A stretch of 64,000 bases of DNA from Marinomonas polaris DSM 16579 (GTDB lineage: Bacteria > Pseudomonadota > Gammaproteobacteria > Pseudomonadales > Marinomonadaceae). Position numbers and translations under genes: made by a program. This document shows, piece after piece, positions 44,105 to 53,351 of the stretch. The stretch is from NCBI RefSeq assembly GCF_900129155.1, contig NZ_FQVF01000004.1:1-64000 (forward strand). Direction: 5' to 3'. Position 1 is the stretch's first letter, and each line of letters opens with the position of its first letter. Under the pieces are notes generated by a model, which saw nothing but the letters and a program-made list of their open reading frames with translations, did no database searches and was not told the origin of the DNA.

Positions 44105-44887
44105 TTAGGCCGTAGGTACGGTGCCACCATCAATAATATATTCAGTACCTGTGATAGACGACGCTCTCGCCGACACTAGGAAAGTAATTAAGTCAGCCAC
44201 TTCAGAGGGCTGGGCTGGACGCCCTAAAGGAATGCCGCCAAGCGCTTCCATAATAATCTTTTTACCTCCTTCATAATCCGTACCGGCATGATCTGCAAGC
44301 CGCTCAGCAAGTCGAACCGATGCTTCTGTTTCTATCCAACCGGGTGATACACGCACAACGCGAATGCCTTTTGGTGCCACTTCTTTCGATAAGCTTTTAC
44401 TGTAAGTGGATAACGCCGCTTTCGCTGCGGCATAAGCGGTGGTCGATTCAGGCAAAGGAAGTTTGTTCTGTATCGATGTGACATGAACAATAACACCTGA
44501 GCCTTTTGTTATCATTGAGGGCAATAATCCCCTATCAATGCGTACCGCAGACAGTAAATTTTGACTTAATGCATTTTCCCACTCTTGCTCATCAAGCGCC
44601 GCAAAACCGCCACTGGGAGCGCTTGAGCCGCCCACCACATTGACAACAATATCAACACCACCAAACTTATCTAATACGGTGTTTACTAGCCCGCTACAAC
44701 CCACTGCCGTCAGCAAATCCCCTTCTATGTATGAAATGCCTTCTAGAGCGTCTTTAGGAACAGAACGAGCCACGGCAATCACATGCACTCCCGCGCCATG
44801 TAACGACTCAACGACTGCCGCTCCCAAGCCCTTAGTTCCGCCAGTAACCAAAGCTATACGCCCATTTAATTCAAGATCAAAACTCAT
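44105..44887 (-). CDS. Short-chain dehydrogenase/reductase
   Basis: This 260-residue SDR has the NAD(P)-binding motif TGGTKGLGAAV (TGxxxGxG, residues 15-25), NVVGG in the NAG position, the catalytic serine in HVTSIQNKL and the YAAAK motif (Tyr and Lys). The C-terminal SITGTEYIIDGGTVPTA is typical of classical SDRs. The substrate is unknown. It overlaps the upstream SnoaL-like gene by 4 bases (ATGA), so the two form an operon, divergent from an HxlR regulator gene. Confidence 0.92.
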   Translation of the reverse strand: MSFDLELNGRIALVTGGTKGLGAAVVESLHGAGVHVIAVARSVPKDALEGISYIEGDLLTAVGCSGLVNTVLDKFGGVDIVVNVVGGSSAPSGGFAALDEQEWENALSQNLLSAVRIDRGLLPSMITKGSGVIVHVTSIQNKLPLPESTTAYAAAKAALSTYSKSLSKEVAPKGIRVVRVSPGWIETEASVRLAERLADHAGTDYEGGKKIIMEALGGIPLGRPAQPSEVADLITFLVSARASSITGTEYIIDGGTVPTA

Positions 44888-45213
44888 AAGGAGATCTCCA
44901 GTGCCGTGATTTTGTCGCCATCCAGCGTGAAAGCGTATTGAAGATTCACAGGGCTCCCAGGAAAGTTCCCTGTCACTAAACCCGTGACTATCGTTTGCTC
45001 TGCGCTTTCGCTTAATAACTGCGGTTCAACCGTATAGGTATATTTCGTCGATGCATTCGCTTTCCACTGTTTAATTGCGTCCAGCCCCGTATGAGTCTGC
45101 CCTTCATCTTTTACCACTGCCTCATCGGAAAAACAGGCAACAATTGCCTCACTATCCCCTTTATCTGCTTTAAAATAATTTGCGATTGGTCTTGGAAGAT
45201 CAATAGTCATCAT
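44884..45213 (-). CDS. SnoaL-like (NTF2-fold) protein
   Basis: The 109-residue protein resembles the SnoaL/NTF2-like family: PIANYFKADKGDSEAIVACFSDEAVVKDEGQ at the start, then GLDAIKQW and the beta-rich end FTLDGDKITALEI. Such cone-shaped proteins act as isomerases, hydrolases or binding proteins, and the exact role cannot be told. GAGG lies 6 bases before ATG 45213. It precedes an SDR gene with an overlapping stop, so both probably act on the same compound and respond to the divergent HxlR regulator. Confidence 0.82.
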   Translation of the reverse strand: MMTIDLPRPIANYFKADKGDSEAIVACFSDEAVVKDEGQTHTGLDAIKQWKANASTKYTYTVEPQLLSESAEQTIVTGLVTGNFPGSPVNLQYAFTLDGDKITALEISL

Positions 45214-45318
45214 AAAACACCTCTACTTAAAATCATTTTCTTAGAACTCGCCAAATTGCTGTCTGAAAAGAATGGCGTTAAGCTATCTGGAAAACAAGAA
45301 CCGACAAAAAAGTAGGGT

Positions 45319-45336
45319 ACTTACTCTGAAGTAAGT
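45319..45336. promoter_or_regulatory. Candidate HxlR operator
   Basis: The perfect inverted repeat ACTTAC-N6-GTAAGT sits between the divergent SnoaL/SDR operon and the HxlR gene, 35 bases before the HxlR start. HxlR-family regulators commonly bind such short palindromes in divergent promoters. Confidence 0.55.
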
Positions 45337-45370
45337 TTTTGATCTCATAAGGGCTAAGGCCATAAAAAAA

Positions 45371-45694
45371 ATGACAAAAAAATGGACGCCAGCCTCTGCA
45401 GCCGATGGCGTAGAGCAAGTACTAAAGATTCTAGAAGGAAAATGGAAGTTAGTAATCCTCTTCCATCTCTTTGGCGGACAAGTAAAGCGCTTCTCTGAAT
45501 TAGAGAAAGCCATTCCAGCAATCACACAAAAAATGCTAATCCAACAGCTTCGTCAGTTAGAAGCGGACGGAATAGTCACACGGACTATTTATCACCAAGT
45601 CCCACCGAAAGTAGAATACAGTTTAACGGATTGGGGACAGGAGCTTTGCCCTGCTTTAGACGCCTTACTTAAATGGGCTGAAAATAAAAAATGA
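45371..45694 (+). CDS. HxlR-family transcriptional regulator
   Basis: This 107-residue winged-helix protein has the core VLKILEGKWKLVILFHLFGG, RFSELEKAIPAITQKMLIQQLRQLE and VEYSLTDWGQEL. HxlR proteins are often thiol- or quinone-responsive. There is no cysteine at the usual N-terminal position (the sole Cys is in QELCPALD near the end), so a classical YodB/HypR thiol switch is unlikely. It is divergent from the SnoaL/SDR operon, its probable target. Confidence 0.92.
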   Translation: MTKKWTPASAADGVEQVLKILEGKWKLVILFHLFGGQVKRFSELEKAIPAITQKMLIQQLRQLEADGIVTRTIYHQVPPKVEYSLTDWGQELCPALDALLKWAENKK

Positions 45695-45945
45695 CCGTTT
45701 TTTATCAATAATGGAATTTGTTGCTAAATCAGCACACAGATCAAAAAACAATCAAACAAGTTTTAAAGCCTTAGCTTAAACCATCAACAGGGCGTATGGT
45801 CGATGCAACACTAAGAAAGGTGATATTGGCAAACACGCTCCGCAAACCTCGTTTAAAAAACGCCAATCTTCCCGATTGCACTCTAGTGCATAAGCAATAC
45901 CGCTTTTCGTCGCACGACTTAAGGCAACAAAAACAGGAGAAGACG

Positions 45946-46134
45946 ATGATTTATAACGTAGGTACAACAGATAGAGTGGTCAGAATCACAATGGGCGCCG
46001 TCGTCATAGCAATCGGTGTATATTTCAATTCATGGTGGGGGGTAATCGGCATTGTGCTGCTTGCCACAGGCGTATTTAGCATCTGCCCAGCTTATCTACC
46101 GTTTGGTTTTTCAACTTGTAAAACCAAAAAATAA
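45946..46134 (+). CDS. DUF2892 small membrane protein
   Basis: The 62-residue protein begins MIYNVGTTDRVVRITMG and has two transmembrane segments separated by NSWWG, followed by ICPAYLPFGFSTC. This is the DUF2892 (YgaP C-terminal) pattern with the conserved cysteines of the C-P-x-Y/L-P-F-G region. I chose ATG 45946 because AGGAG lies 6 bases upstream; the longer in-frame reading from 45796 has no site. Family members are often linked to sulfur or rhodanese functions, but none is encoded here. It has its own terminator. Confidence 0.87.
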   Translation: MIYNVGTTDRVVRITMGAVVIAIGVYFNSWWGVIGIVLLATGVFSICPAYLPFGFSTCKTKK

Positions 46135-46165
46135 CATCTAATTTAAAACGAACACTATAAAGACT

Positions 46166-46203
46166 AAAACCGACATCAGGTAACACTGAGAGTCGGTTTT
46201 TTG
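46166..46203 (+). terminator. Rho-independent terminator of the DUF2892 gene
   Basis: Stem AAAACCGAC/GTCGGTTTT with a 17-base loop and a T-run that continues past the stem. Confidence 0.85.
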
Positions 46204-46335
46204 TTTTTGATTTACGGCAATACATAAATGATTGGGCTAAATAAAGATGAATAGGTACAGAACATTATTTAATCTATACGATTGATGGTAATACTCTTTA
46301 TATCATTCAATACCATTATTCTTTTAAGGACAATG

Positions 46336-46803
46336 ATGAAAGTCTCATTTTTAGCCGATCAAAAACACTTCATTCCCACCATTGCTCAGTGGTATTTCAA
46401 TGAGTGGGGACGTTTAACGCCCAACAGATCGCTAGAGGATATTGCGATAAAAGTCACGGCGATGGCGGAAAGTAGAGCCGCTACACCCCTTTCTTTTGTA
46501 CTGCATGATGATAATGAGCTGCTTGCGGTGGCAGAACTGAAGTTCCATGAACATCCTGATTTTCCCGGTTACACGCATTGGCTTGGTGGTGTTTTCGTTC
46601 CAGCTGACAAACGTGGGCAAGGTTATTCCTGCCTAATTCTTCAACACACGCTCAATCATGCTAAAAACCTAGGTATTCCAGACCTTTATCTGCAATGCGA
46701 ACAACACAATATCGATCTGTATTTAAAGCATGATTTTGAAGTGATACACAGAATGAATGACAAAGGTATCGAAAAAGCAGTGATGGCTCTGAGGTTTGGA
46801 TAG
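46336..46803 (+). CDS. GNAT-family N-acetyltransferase
   Basis: This 155-residue acyltransferase has motif A GGVFVPADKRGQGYSC (the RGQGYS loop that grips acetyl-CoA), followed by LYLQCEQHNIDLYLKHDFEV with the typical C-terminal Tyr region. ATG 46336 sits 5 bases after AAGGA; the in-frame ATGs at 46282-46285 lack a site. The acceptor is unknown. Confidence 0.88.
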   Translation: MKVSFLADQKHFIPTIAQWYFNEWGRLTPNRSLEDIAIKVTAMAESRAATPLSFVLHDDNELLAVAELKFHEHPDFPGYTHWLGGVFVPADKRGQGYSCLILQHTLNHAKNLGIPDLYLQCEQHNIDLYLKHDFEVIHRMNDKGIEKAVMALRFG

Positions 46804-46960
46804 GAAAAAAACATACTGTATAGGTTCTCACACTTAATAACTCTGCCTGAATTATTCCACACCTTAAATAACCGCCCTTGGGATGAAATTAAAGTGTTAT
46901 TCTGGGGTCTTATTAACGCTTAGTACATTTTTCAAAACACTTCAACACAAGAGACATAGT

Positions 46961-47236
46961 ATGAAAATGTTACGTTTTATCTCCATTTTAGAAGGCACGT
47001 CGCTTCTATTGTTGCTCTTCATTGCCGTGCCATTAAAACGCCTGATGGACATGCCAGAGTATGTGAGCATTATTGGCCCAATTCATGGTGGGTTGTTTAT
47101 TTTGTTTAACATTCTTTTGATGTTAAGTGTGTCTCGATATGGGGTTTCGTCAAAACACGCCTTGATAGGGTTTGTTGCGTCATTGGTACCATTTGGTAGT
47201 TATGTCTTTAAAGCGAAGATCTTAAATAAATACTAA
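46961..47236 (+). CDS. DUF3817-family membrane protein
   Basis: The 91-residue integral membrane protein has three hydrophobic segments: residues 4-21, 40-62 and 69-86. The block RFISILEGTSLLLLLFIAVPLK and IGPIHGGLFILF match the DUF3817 family, whose function is unknown. The start at ATG 46961 is preferred over the in-frame 46883, because MKMLRFISILEG is the family start. It is not obviously in an operon. Confidence 0.83.
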   Translation: MKMLRFISILEGTSLLLLLFIAVPLKRLMDMPEYVSIIGPIHGGLFILFNILLMLSVSRYGVSSKHALIGFVASLVPFGSYVFKAKILNKY

Positions 47237-47268
47237 CGAGTACCTTTTCAATTACATATAGCCAAGAA

Positions 47269-47305
47269 AAAAGCAGAGAAAAAGACAATTTTCTTCTCTG
47301 CTTTT
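47269..47305. terminator. Bidirectional terminator between DUF3817 and yjdM genes
   Basis: A perfect 12-bp stem (AAAAGCAGAGAA/TTCTCTGCTTTT) with a 13-base loop. A and T rich arms serve both converging genes. Confidence 0.85.
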
Positions 47306-47345
47306 AGTGTCATTGTTCTGATCTTTTATAACAGATCAATCAGGC

Positions 47346-47687
47346 TTAAACAGAAGACTTCTTCACAAACTGAGATTTCAACATCATTTCGCCGCCGCCA
47401 TCCAATTTACAATCGATGTCGTGGTCGCCATCTACAAGGCGCTTAATAGTCGCTTTGGTGCCAATTTTTAGCACTTGAGAAGAGCCTTTTACTTTAAGGT
47501 CTTTCGCCAAAGTAACTTTATCGCCTTCTTGCAATAAGTTGCCGCCCATGTCTTTGATAATGAGCGCATCTTCGTCTACAACCACTTCATTGGGGTTCCA
47601 TTCGTGCGCGCACTCTGGGCAAATCAACATAGCTTGATCTTCATACACGTAAGCGGAATCGCATTTTGGACAATTAGGAAGACTCAT
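47346..47687 (-). CDS. yjdM: YjdM (PhnA) family zinc-ribbon protein
   Basis: This 113-residue protein starts [18 protein letters not shown] and has a second cysteine pair in ICPECAHEW, forming a zinc ribbon. The C-terminal part is an SH3-like beta domain ([15 protein letters not shown], then [12 protein letters not shown]). It was historically linked to alkylphosphonate use in E. coli because of its name, but its role is unproven. ATG 47687 is chosen over a GTG three codons earlier. Confidence 0.9.
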   Translation of the reverse strand: MSLPNCPKCDSAYVYEDQAMLICPECAHEWNPNEVVVDEDALIIKDMGGNLLQEGDKVTLAKDLKVKGSSQVLKIGTKATIKRLVDGDHDIDCKLDGGGEMMLKSQFVKKSSV

Positions 47688-47900
47688 ATTTATCACTACC
47701 TTCTAACGTAAACGGGAAATTTGACCTATTATAACCCTATTTTCACTATGGTTTTTTGTTCTCGAATAAAAAAATCCTATTTAATCACTAGGCTTAATCG
47801 GAAAGATGTTTTTCCTTAAAAAGTCATAGACAAAATTAAGGATTTTCTCAACACTGAGTGCACAACAATAACAGACCTTCAGTTAAGGTAAGGATTCTCA

Positions 47901-48293
47901 ATGATCACTCCCATTTACGCGGCGTTACTGGTTTTTCTCTACATTTTCTTGAGTTTTCGTGTGATCAAATTGCGCATGAAGTACAAGGTTGGCATTGGTG
48001 ATGGCGATCAGTCCATGTTGACCAGAGCGATTCGCGTACATGGCAACTTCGCGGAAAACGTTCCCTATGCTTTATTGCTGGTTTGGATGTACGAAAGTAC
48101 GGGGGGCTCTACATTGTTAGTAAACATAATGGGCATTTTGCTGTGTCTTGGTCGCTTGTCCCACGCCTACGGTGTAAGTCAGCCCAAAGAGCCGCTCATT
48201 TATCGACAAAGCGGCATGGTGATGACCTTCTTAGTAATGTTAATCGCCGCTTTGTTGATCCTGACTCATCTTGCTCTTGGTTACCGGTTCTAA
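47901..48293 (+). CDS. MAPEG-family membrane protein
   Basis: The 130-residue protein has about four transmembrane segments and the family block TRAIRVHGNFAENVPYALLL followed by GRLSHAYGVS. MAPEG proteins are membrane glutathione transferases or peroxidases in animals, and bacterial members are mostly uncharacterised. The stop lies one base before the end of the convergent monooxygenase gene. Confidence 0.87.
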   Translation: MITPIYAALLVFLYIFLSFRVIKLRMKYKVGIGDGDQSMLTRAIRVHGNFAENVPYALLLVWMYESTGGSTLLVNIMGILLCLGRLSHAYGVSQPKEPLIYRQSGMVMTFLVMLIAALLILTHLALGYRF

Positions 48294-48294
48294 A

Positions 48295-49413
48295 TTAAAC
48301 CAAGCCAGTCATCCAGAATGCAGCCATCGCATCAAGTGACGCTTCTGTTACACTGCCTTGAGCAGGACGTTGGTTGGCGGGGGTATGAAAAATGGCTTGG
48401 GCAATATGTCTTCCCGTCATTTGAATGGCAACTGTTTTCTCCAAACGTTGCTGTTGAAAGCGAGCAAACAGACGGTCTGTGGTGGCTTCCTCTTGCATAA
48501 GTTTGGCTAGCCACCAAGCATCTTCTAAAGCTTGGCAGGCACCTTGCCCAGATGTAGGCAATGCCGCATGAGCCGCATCGCCGATCACCATGCATTTACC
48601 TCGATACCACGATGTCATTGGATCAAGGTCATGAACATAAACGGTATGCAAGCTGCTTTGCTCTGCCTGCTGTAACACAGTGAGCACCTCGCTTGGCCAT
48701 TCTCTGAAACGCTCGCCTAGCTCTGAAAGCGTGAACATCCTATTTGGCTGTTTCTCAACTTCCGCCCAACCAGCTGCCCAAAAGCATGCCGATGCATCAA
48801 TCGGCACTATGCCAAAACGTTCCCCATCCCCCCAATAATCTTGAATTGACTGGCTATTAAGTGGTCTTATCGGGCTTGAATGCGATATACCAATTACATT
48901 CACAAATCCTTGATAAACAGGCTGACTGACAGGACTGATTTTCTTGCGTAGTGTAGAACTCATCCTTCCATCAGCACCAATCACCCAGTCGTATTGATTC
49001 TCCAATTCAGACAACTTGTCTAGATTAATCGCTTCACCAAAATGAATTTGCACACCAGCTTGATCAGCACCGGCAAACAATATTGCCATTAGATCACGTC
49101 GCAATATGGTGAGTGTGTTAAAACCCGCTGATTGGTTCAGGCCACGAAGCGACAGCTCACCTTGCACACCGGTAGTTAGATCATAGCGGGTCATAGTCAT
49201 AGGTTCTCCAGATGCCTTTTGAATCGCCTTCAGTAGTCCCATTTGAGTTAAAACAAAAATGGCATTTGGCCAAAGTGTCACACCTGCCCCTAGGTCGCTG
49301 CCCGCTTGGGAGCGACGTTCAAAGATATCGACTTGGTTACCTTGCTTTGCCGCCAACGTAGCAAAGGCTAAACCAGCCACTCCCGCACCTACGATGGCAA
49401 TCCGTTTCGACAT
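48295..49413 (-). CDS. FAD-dependent monooxygenase (aromatic hydroxylase family)
   Basis: This is a group A flavoprotein monooxygenase of 372 residues. It has the FAD motif AIVGAGVAGLAFA at residues 6-18, the DG motif VIGADGRMSSTLRKK, and GD motif MVIGDAAHAALPTSGQGACQALEDA near residue 285. Relatives include salicylate hydroxylase and zeaxanthin epoxidase; the substrate here is unknown. ATG 49413 has GGAG 8 bases upstream, better than the GTG at 49422. It is divergent from a LysR gene, its likely regulator. Confidence 0.9.
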   Translation of the reverse strand: MSKRIAIVGAGVAGLAFATLAAKQGNQVDIFERRSQAGSDLGAGVTLWPNAIFVLTQMGLLKAIQKASGEPMTMTRYDLTTGVQGELSLRGLNQSAGFNTLTILRRDLMAILFAGADQAGVQIHFGEAINLDKLSELENQYDWVIGADGRMSSTLRKKISPVSQPVYQGFVNVIGISHSSPIRPLNSQSIQDYWGDGERFGIVPIDASACFWAAGWAEVEKQPNRMFTLSELGERFREWPSEVLTVLQQAEQSSLHTVYVHDLDPMTSWYRGKCMVIGDAAHAALPTSGQGACQALEDAWWLAKLMQEEATTDRLFARFQQQRLEKTVAIQMTGRHIAQAIFHTPANQRPAQGSVTEASLDAMAAFWMTGLV

Positions 49414-49516
49414 ACTGAGCACTCCATAATAAAAATTGAATCTGCAGTATCTACCTGCATCTTAAAATGATAAATATGGGACTATTGGATTAACTATCCC
49501 ATTTAGAGCAATAATT

Positions 49517-50419
49517 ATGATTGAAAAAATAGAACTCTCTTGGCTACTTAGCTTTCATACTGTATTTGAGGAGCGCAGTTTTAAACTGGCATCAGAGAAG
49601 CTAGGACAGCCTTCTTCTACCGTCAGCCGCCATATCATCCAGCTTGAAGAAACACTAAACGTGCGTTTATTAGAACGCACCACTCGACGAATGTCGCCCA
49701 CTGAGGCAGGGCAAACACTGTATGAGCAAAGCTTGCCGCTGCTTCGCTCTCTTGATGATCAGCTCGAAGCCATTAGCGATCAGAGTGACAAGGTCTCTGG
49801 CCATTTACGTATATTAATGCCGGATTTACCCTTTATCGCCCAGCAAATTGCTAGTTTCTGTGCGCTTTACCCTAAGCTCAAGTTAAGCTGTGAAACAGGT
49901 CTAGTTCCACATCAAGGCTTACTCGATGGTTTCGATTTGGTGATGCAGTTTGGCCGCGGAGAGTTAATGGATTCCGACTGGGTGGCAAAAGAACTGATTC
50001 GTTGGCCCAGTGTCATTGTCGCCTCGCCTGAGTTTGTTGAGCGGCATCATAGTCATTTGTCATTTCAGAATTTACCTTCCTTACCTTGCATCACGACCCT
50101 CAGTGCATTACAAGGTTCGCCATGGATATTCAAAGACAGCCGACATTCGACTAAAGTACATGTCACATCACAGTATCGGGCCAACAGCGCCAATATGGCA
50201 AAAGAAGCCGCTATAGCGGGATTGGGCATGGCGATCTTAGCCGAACCATCGTGCCAAAAAGAAATACACCAAGGCACACTGGTTGCTATCGAGCTTGAAA
50301 AGACACCGGAAGATCTCGTCCTTTATGCGTATTCAGGCAAGTTAAAATACTCTCCCCAAAAGGTAACAGCCTTGCTAGATCACTTTAACTTTTCGGACCT
50401 GTTTAACGAACTTGACTGA
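49517..50419 (+). CDS. LysR-family transcriptional regulator
   Basis: The 300-residue protein has a helix-turn-helix (LSWLLSFHTVFEERSFKLA, then SEKLGQPSSTVSRHIIQLE) of the CrgA/AaeR-like subgroup, with RLLERTTRRMSPTEAG as the wing. It is divergent from the FAD monooxygenase gene over about 100 bases, so the pair is a likely regulator-target unit. Confidence 0.9.
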   Translation: MIEKIELSWLLSFHTVFEERSFKLASEKLGQPSSTVSRHIIQLEETLNVRLLERTTRRMSPTEAGQTLYEQSLPLLRSLDDQLEAISDQSDKVSGHLRILMPDLPFIAQQIASFCALYPKLKLSCETGLVPHQGLLDGFDLVMQFGRGELMDSDWVAKELIRWPSVIVASPEFVERHHSHLSFQNLPSLPCITTLSALQGSPWIFKDSRHSTKVHVTSQYRANSANMAKEAAIAGLGMAILAEPSCQKEIHQGTLVAIELEKTPEDLVLYAYSGKLKYSPQKVTALLDHFNFSDLFNELD

Positions 50420-50487
50420 AACCAATCTAAATTCCTTGATAAAACGTACTAGACTTCAAATGATGAAGATGAAATGGGAGCACTTAT

Positions 50488-51807
50488 ATGAAACTAGGAT
50501 TGGTTTGGTTCGGGGATGATTTGCGTTGTGCAGATCAGAACATGCTATGGAGAGCAGTACAGGAGGTGGATTATCTTATCTGCCTTTATTGCGATGAACC
50601 TCATAACAATCACCCTAGCCGTTATGCAACACAAGGCATGTCCGTAAATCGTCGACGATTTTTAAACCAAGGCATTCAAGACTTGGCTCTACAATTACAA
50701 GCGTTAGGTCAAACTTTATTCGTCAGTTCAATGGATGCGGCCACCAGCTTGAATTTGCTTCTCAACGAAATACCAATCTCCCACCTATATCGCAATCATC
50801 ATGGAGGTTGGGATGAGCAGCAGACTCTTAATCGCATCGAAAGCAGATACACTGACGTGCGTATTCACCTAGACCATGGTTTGAGTTTATTTACACCATC
50901 CCAGCTACCATTTGATGTAGCGCAGTTACCGGATTCTTTCTCAAAATTCCGTCGCTTAATCGAGAACTTAGACGTTTTAACCCCCTTGCCTGCATTACAA
51001 AAACTACCACCAGTACCAGCGTTCAACATTCAACACATTCGCCCTTGGCAGCTTAAGCAAATAGAAGACAATAGCGTGTTTACTGGTGGAGAACGCGCTG
51101 CTGTTGATCAACTAAGTGATTACTTTTCGACCAATCTACCAAGTCATTATAAAGAAACTCGTAATGAATTAGACGGTTGGGAAAACTCAACCAAGTTCTC
51201 TCCTTGGTTGGCACAAGGTAGTTTGTCAGTCAGGCAAATCAAAGCCAGTATCGATGTTTACGAGCGCGATCATGGTGCAAATGAATCGACGTATTGGATT
51301 TATTTCGAACTGTTGTGGCGCGAGTATTTTCATTGGTACGCGACTCGTTATGGCAAACAACTTTTCTTGCCCGGCGGCGTAACTGGCAAACAAACTCAGG
51401 GCAGTTATTACGCAGAGCGCTTTCGTAAATGGAGCAAGGGCAATACGCCTTATCCTTTAGTGAATGCCTGCATGAAACAGCTTAATGAAACTGGTTTTAT
51501 GAGCAATCGTGGCCGCCAAATTGTCGCTAGCTGTTTGATATATGAATTAGGCATCGATTGGCGCTATGGCGCGGCGTACTTTGAAGAACAACTGATTGAT
51601 TACAGCGTCGGTTCCAATTGGGCTAATTGGCAATACATAGCTGGCGTAGGAGCTGATCCAAGAGGCGGCCGTCATTTCAACTTGCAAAAACAAACCGAAC
51701 AATACGACCCAAAACTGCATTTTATTCATAAATGGCAGGGCCAAGTATTTGATACCCAATTGGATTCGGTCGATGCGGCCGACTGGCCGATTTATCCAGC
51801 CCAATGA
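50488..51807 (+). CDS. DASH-type cryptochrome/photolyase
   Basis: An N-terminal photolyase domain binds an antenna cofactor ([14 protein letters not shown], then [20 protein letters not shown]). The C-terminal FAD domain has the DASH-type block [47 protein letters not shown] and the end [21 protein letters not shown] with [22 protein letters not shown]. Cry-DASH proteins repair CPD lesions in single-stranded DNA and may have signalling roles. GGGAG lies 7 bases upstream. The next photolyase gene overlaps it by 4 bases, so they are cotranscribed. Confidence 0.9.
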   Translation: MKLGLVWFGDDLRCADQNMLWRAVQEVDYLICLYCDEPHNNHPSRYATQGMSVNRRRFLNQGIQDLALQLQALGQTLFVSSMDAATSLNLLLNEIPISHLYRNHHGGWDEQQTLNRIESRYTDVRIHLDHGLSLFTPSQLPFDVAQLPDSFSKFRRLIENLDVLTPLPALQKLPPVPAFNIQHIRPWQLKQIEDNSVFTGGERAAVDQLSDYFSTNLPSHYKETRNELDGWENSTKFSPWLAQGSLSVRQIKASIDVYERDHGANESTYWIYFELLWREYFHWYATRYGKQLFLPGGVTGKQTQGSYYAERFRKWSKGNTPYPLVNACMKQLNETGFMSNRGRQIVASCLIYELGIDWRYGAAYFEEQLIDYSVGSNWANWQYIAGVGADPRGGRHFNLQKQTEQYDPKLHFIHKWQGQVFDTQLDSVDAADWPIYPAQ

Positions 51808-53327
51808 ACGACTATCAGATGACTGTCGACACGCCAGTAAAACCGGTCCTCGTTTGGCTGAAAAGAGACTTGCGCTTGAGCGATCATCTGCCACTTGCCA
51901 CGGCGATAGAGCAAAAAAGACCAATTATTCTGTTATATATATTTGAGCCTAGCCTGATTGTCGATCCACATTATAGTGAGCGTCACTGGCGCTTTGTCTG
52001 GCAGTCTTTAGAAGATATGAACCGCCAGCTGGCCGAATATGGCGGTCACATACATATCGTTTGGCAAGAAGCCTTGCCGGCTCTTGAAGCGCTCTATGTA
52101 ACTACGCAGTTTGATGCATTATTCAGTAGTGAAGAAATTGGCATTGGGCTCACCTTTCAGCGTGATATAGAGGTTAAATCCTGGAGTCAGCAACGAAATA
52201 TATCTTGGCAAGAATCTCCAACTGGCGCGGTGATACGGCCACTCGATAACAGAAAAAACTGGGATGAAGATTGGCAAAAAGTCATGCGCGCGCCCTTGGC
52301 AAACATCGAACTTGAAGCGATAACTTGGTATGAGATAAACACGCCAACGCTTACGATTCCAGCCCCATGGCAAACACCGCAAAAAGGCATTCAAACAGGC
52401 GGTCCAACATTGGCGTGGAAAACCTTAGACAGCTTCTATGAAGGGCGCGGCAAAGACTATTATCGGTCTATTTCCAGTCCTCTTAGTAGTCGATCAGCCT
52501 GCACTCGGCTGTCGCCCTATTTAGCGTGGGGAAATATCAGCATAAGAGAAGTTTACCAAGAGCTACTGTCACGCTGGAAAACCGTTGGCTGGAAACGCAC
52601 CCTCATCGCACTCAGCTCTCGATTACATTGGCATTGCCATTTTATGCAAAAATTCGAAAGCGAATGCCGCATGGAATTTCAGCCTGTTAACCGCGCTTAC
52701 GAGTATTTTCCCTATCGGCAAGATGATCAAGTCAAAGCAGATTTACTCGCTTGGCAGCAAGGCCACACTGGCTACCCTATCGTTGATGCTTGTATGCGAG
52801 CCTTACATAAAACGGGTTACATAAATTTTCGTATGCGAGCCATGCTCGTCAGCTTTCTATGTCATCACTTAAATATCGATTGGCGTTTAGGCGTGCACCA
52901 TCTAGCAAGGCTATTTCTCGACTTTGAACCCGGAATTCACTACCCACAATTTCAAATGCAAGCTGGCGTCACTGGTTCAAATGCCATTCGAATTTATAAC
53001 CCCGTAAAGCAAGCGCAAGACCAAGATCCAGATGGCGAGTTTATTCGCCGTTGGGTACCTGAATTGGCCGAAGTGCCTGCTCCACTGATACACTCTCCTT
53101 GGGAAATGTCACCAATGGAAGAGGCTTTATATCAATTCAAAATTGGTGAAAACTATCCTGCGCCCATTGTCTGCCTGAAAGAGGCGGCAAAAGCTGCCCG
53201 TGATCGTCTTTGGGGATATCGCGAACAGCCAAATGTACAACAAGAAAAACACCGTATTTTAGCAACCCATGTTCGTTCGAAAAGTCGGGGAAAATCCAGA
53301 CAATCGAAACCGAGGAAATCCTCATGA
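51804..53327 (+). CDS. Photolyase/cryptochrome-family FAD-binding protein
   Basis: An N-terminal domain ([37 protein letters not shown]) precedes an FAD-binding helical domain with [49 protein letters not shown] and [30 protein letters not shown]. It belongs to the proteobacterial photolyase subgroup often annotated as FAD-binding domain-containing deoxyribodipyrimidine photolyase. CPD repair is likely but unproven for this branch. It starts within the 3' end of the DASH gene (ATGA) and ends with a basic tail ([13 protein letters not shown]). Confidence 0.87.
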   Translation: MNDYQMTVDTPVKPVLVWLKRDLRLSDHLPLATAIEQKRPIILLYIFEPSLIVDPHYSERHWRFVWQSLEDMNRQLAEYGGHIHIVWQEALPALEALYVTTQFDALFSSEEIGIGLTFQRDIEVKSWSQQRNISWQESPTGAVIRPLDNRKNWDEDWQKVMRAPLANIELEAITWYEINTPTLTIPAPWQTPQKGIQTGGPTLAWKTLDSFYEGRGKDYYRSISSPLSSRSACTRLSPYLAWGNISIREVYQELLSRWKTVGWKRTLIALSSRLHWHCHFMQKFESECRMEFQPVNRAYEYFPYRQDDQVKADLLAWQQGHTGYPIVDACMRALHKTGYINFRMRAMLVSFLCHHLNIDWRLGVHHLARLFLDFEPGIHYPQFQMQAGVTGSNAIRIYNPVKQAQDQDPDGEFIRRWVPELAEVPAPLIHSPWEMSPMEEALYQFKIGENYPAPIVCLKEAAKAARDRLWGYREQPNVQQEKHRILATHVRSKSRGKSRQSKPRKSS

Positions 53328-53351
53328 AGCACTGACCCAAATGAATTACGT

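Noticed and set aside
41945..46260. Similar AT-rich stretches ATGAATAGGCTAAATAAA (41951) and ATGATTGGGCTAAATAAA (46228) on both sides of the KAP patch and SnoaL/SDR genes
   Set aside because: The match is short and imperfect, low in complexity, and does not continue. It is not enough to call flanking repeats of an island.
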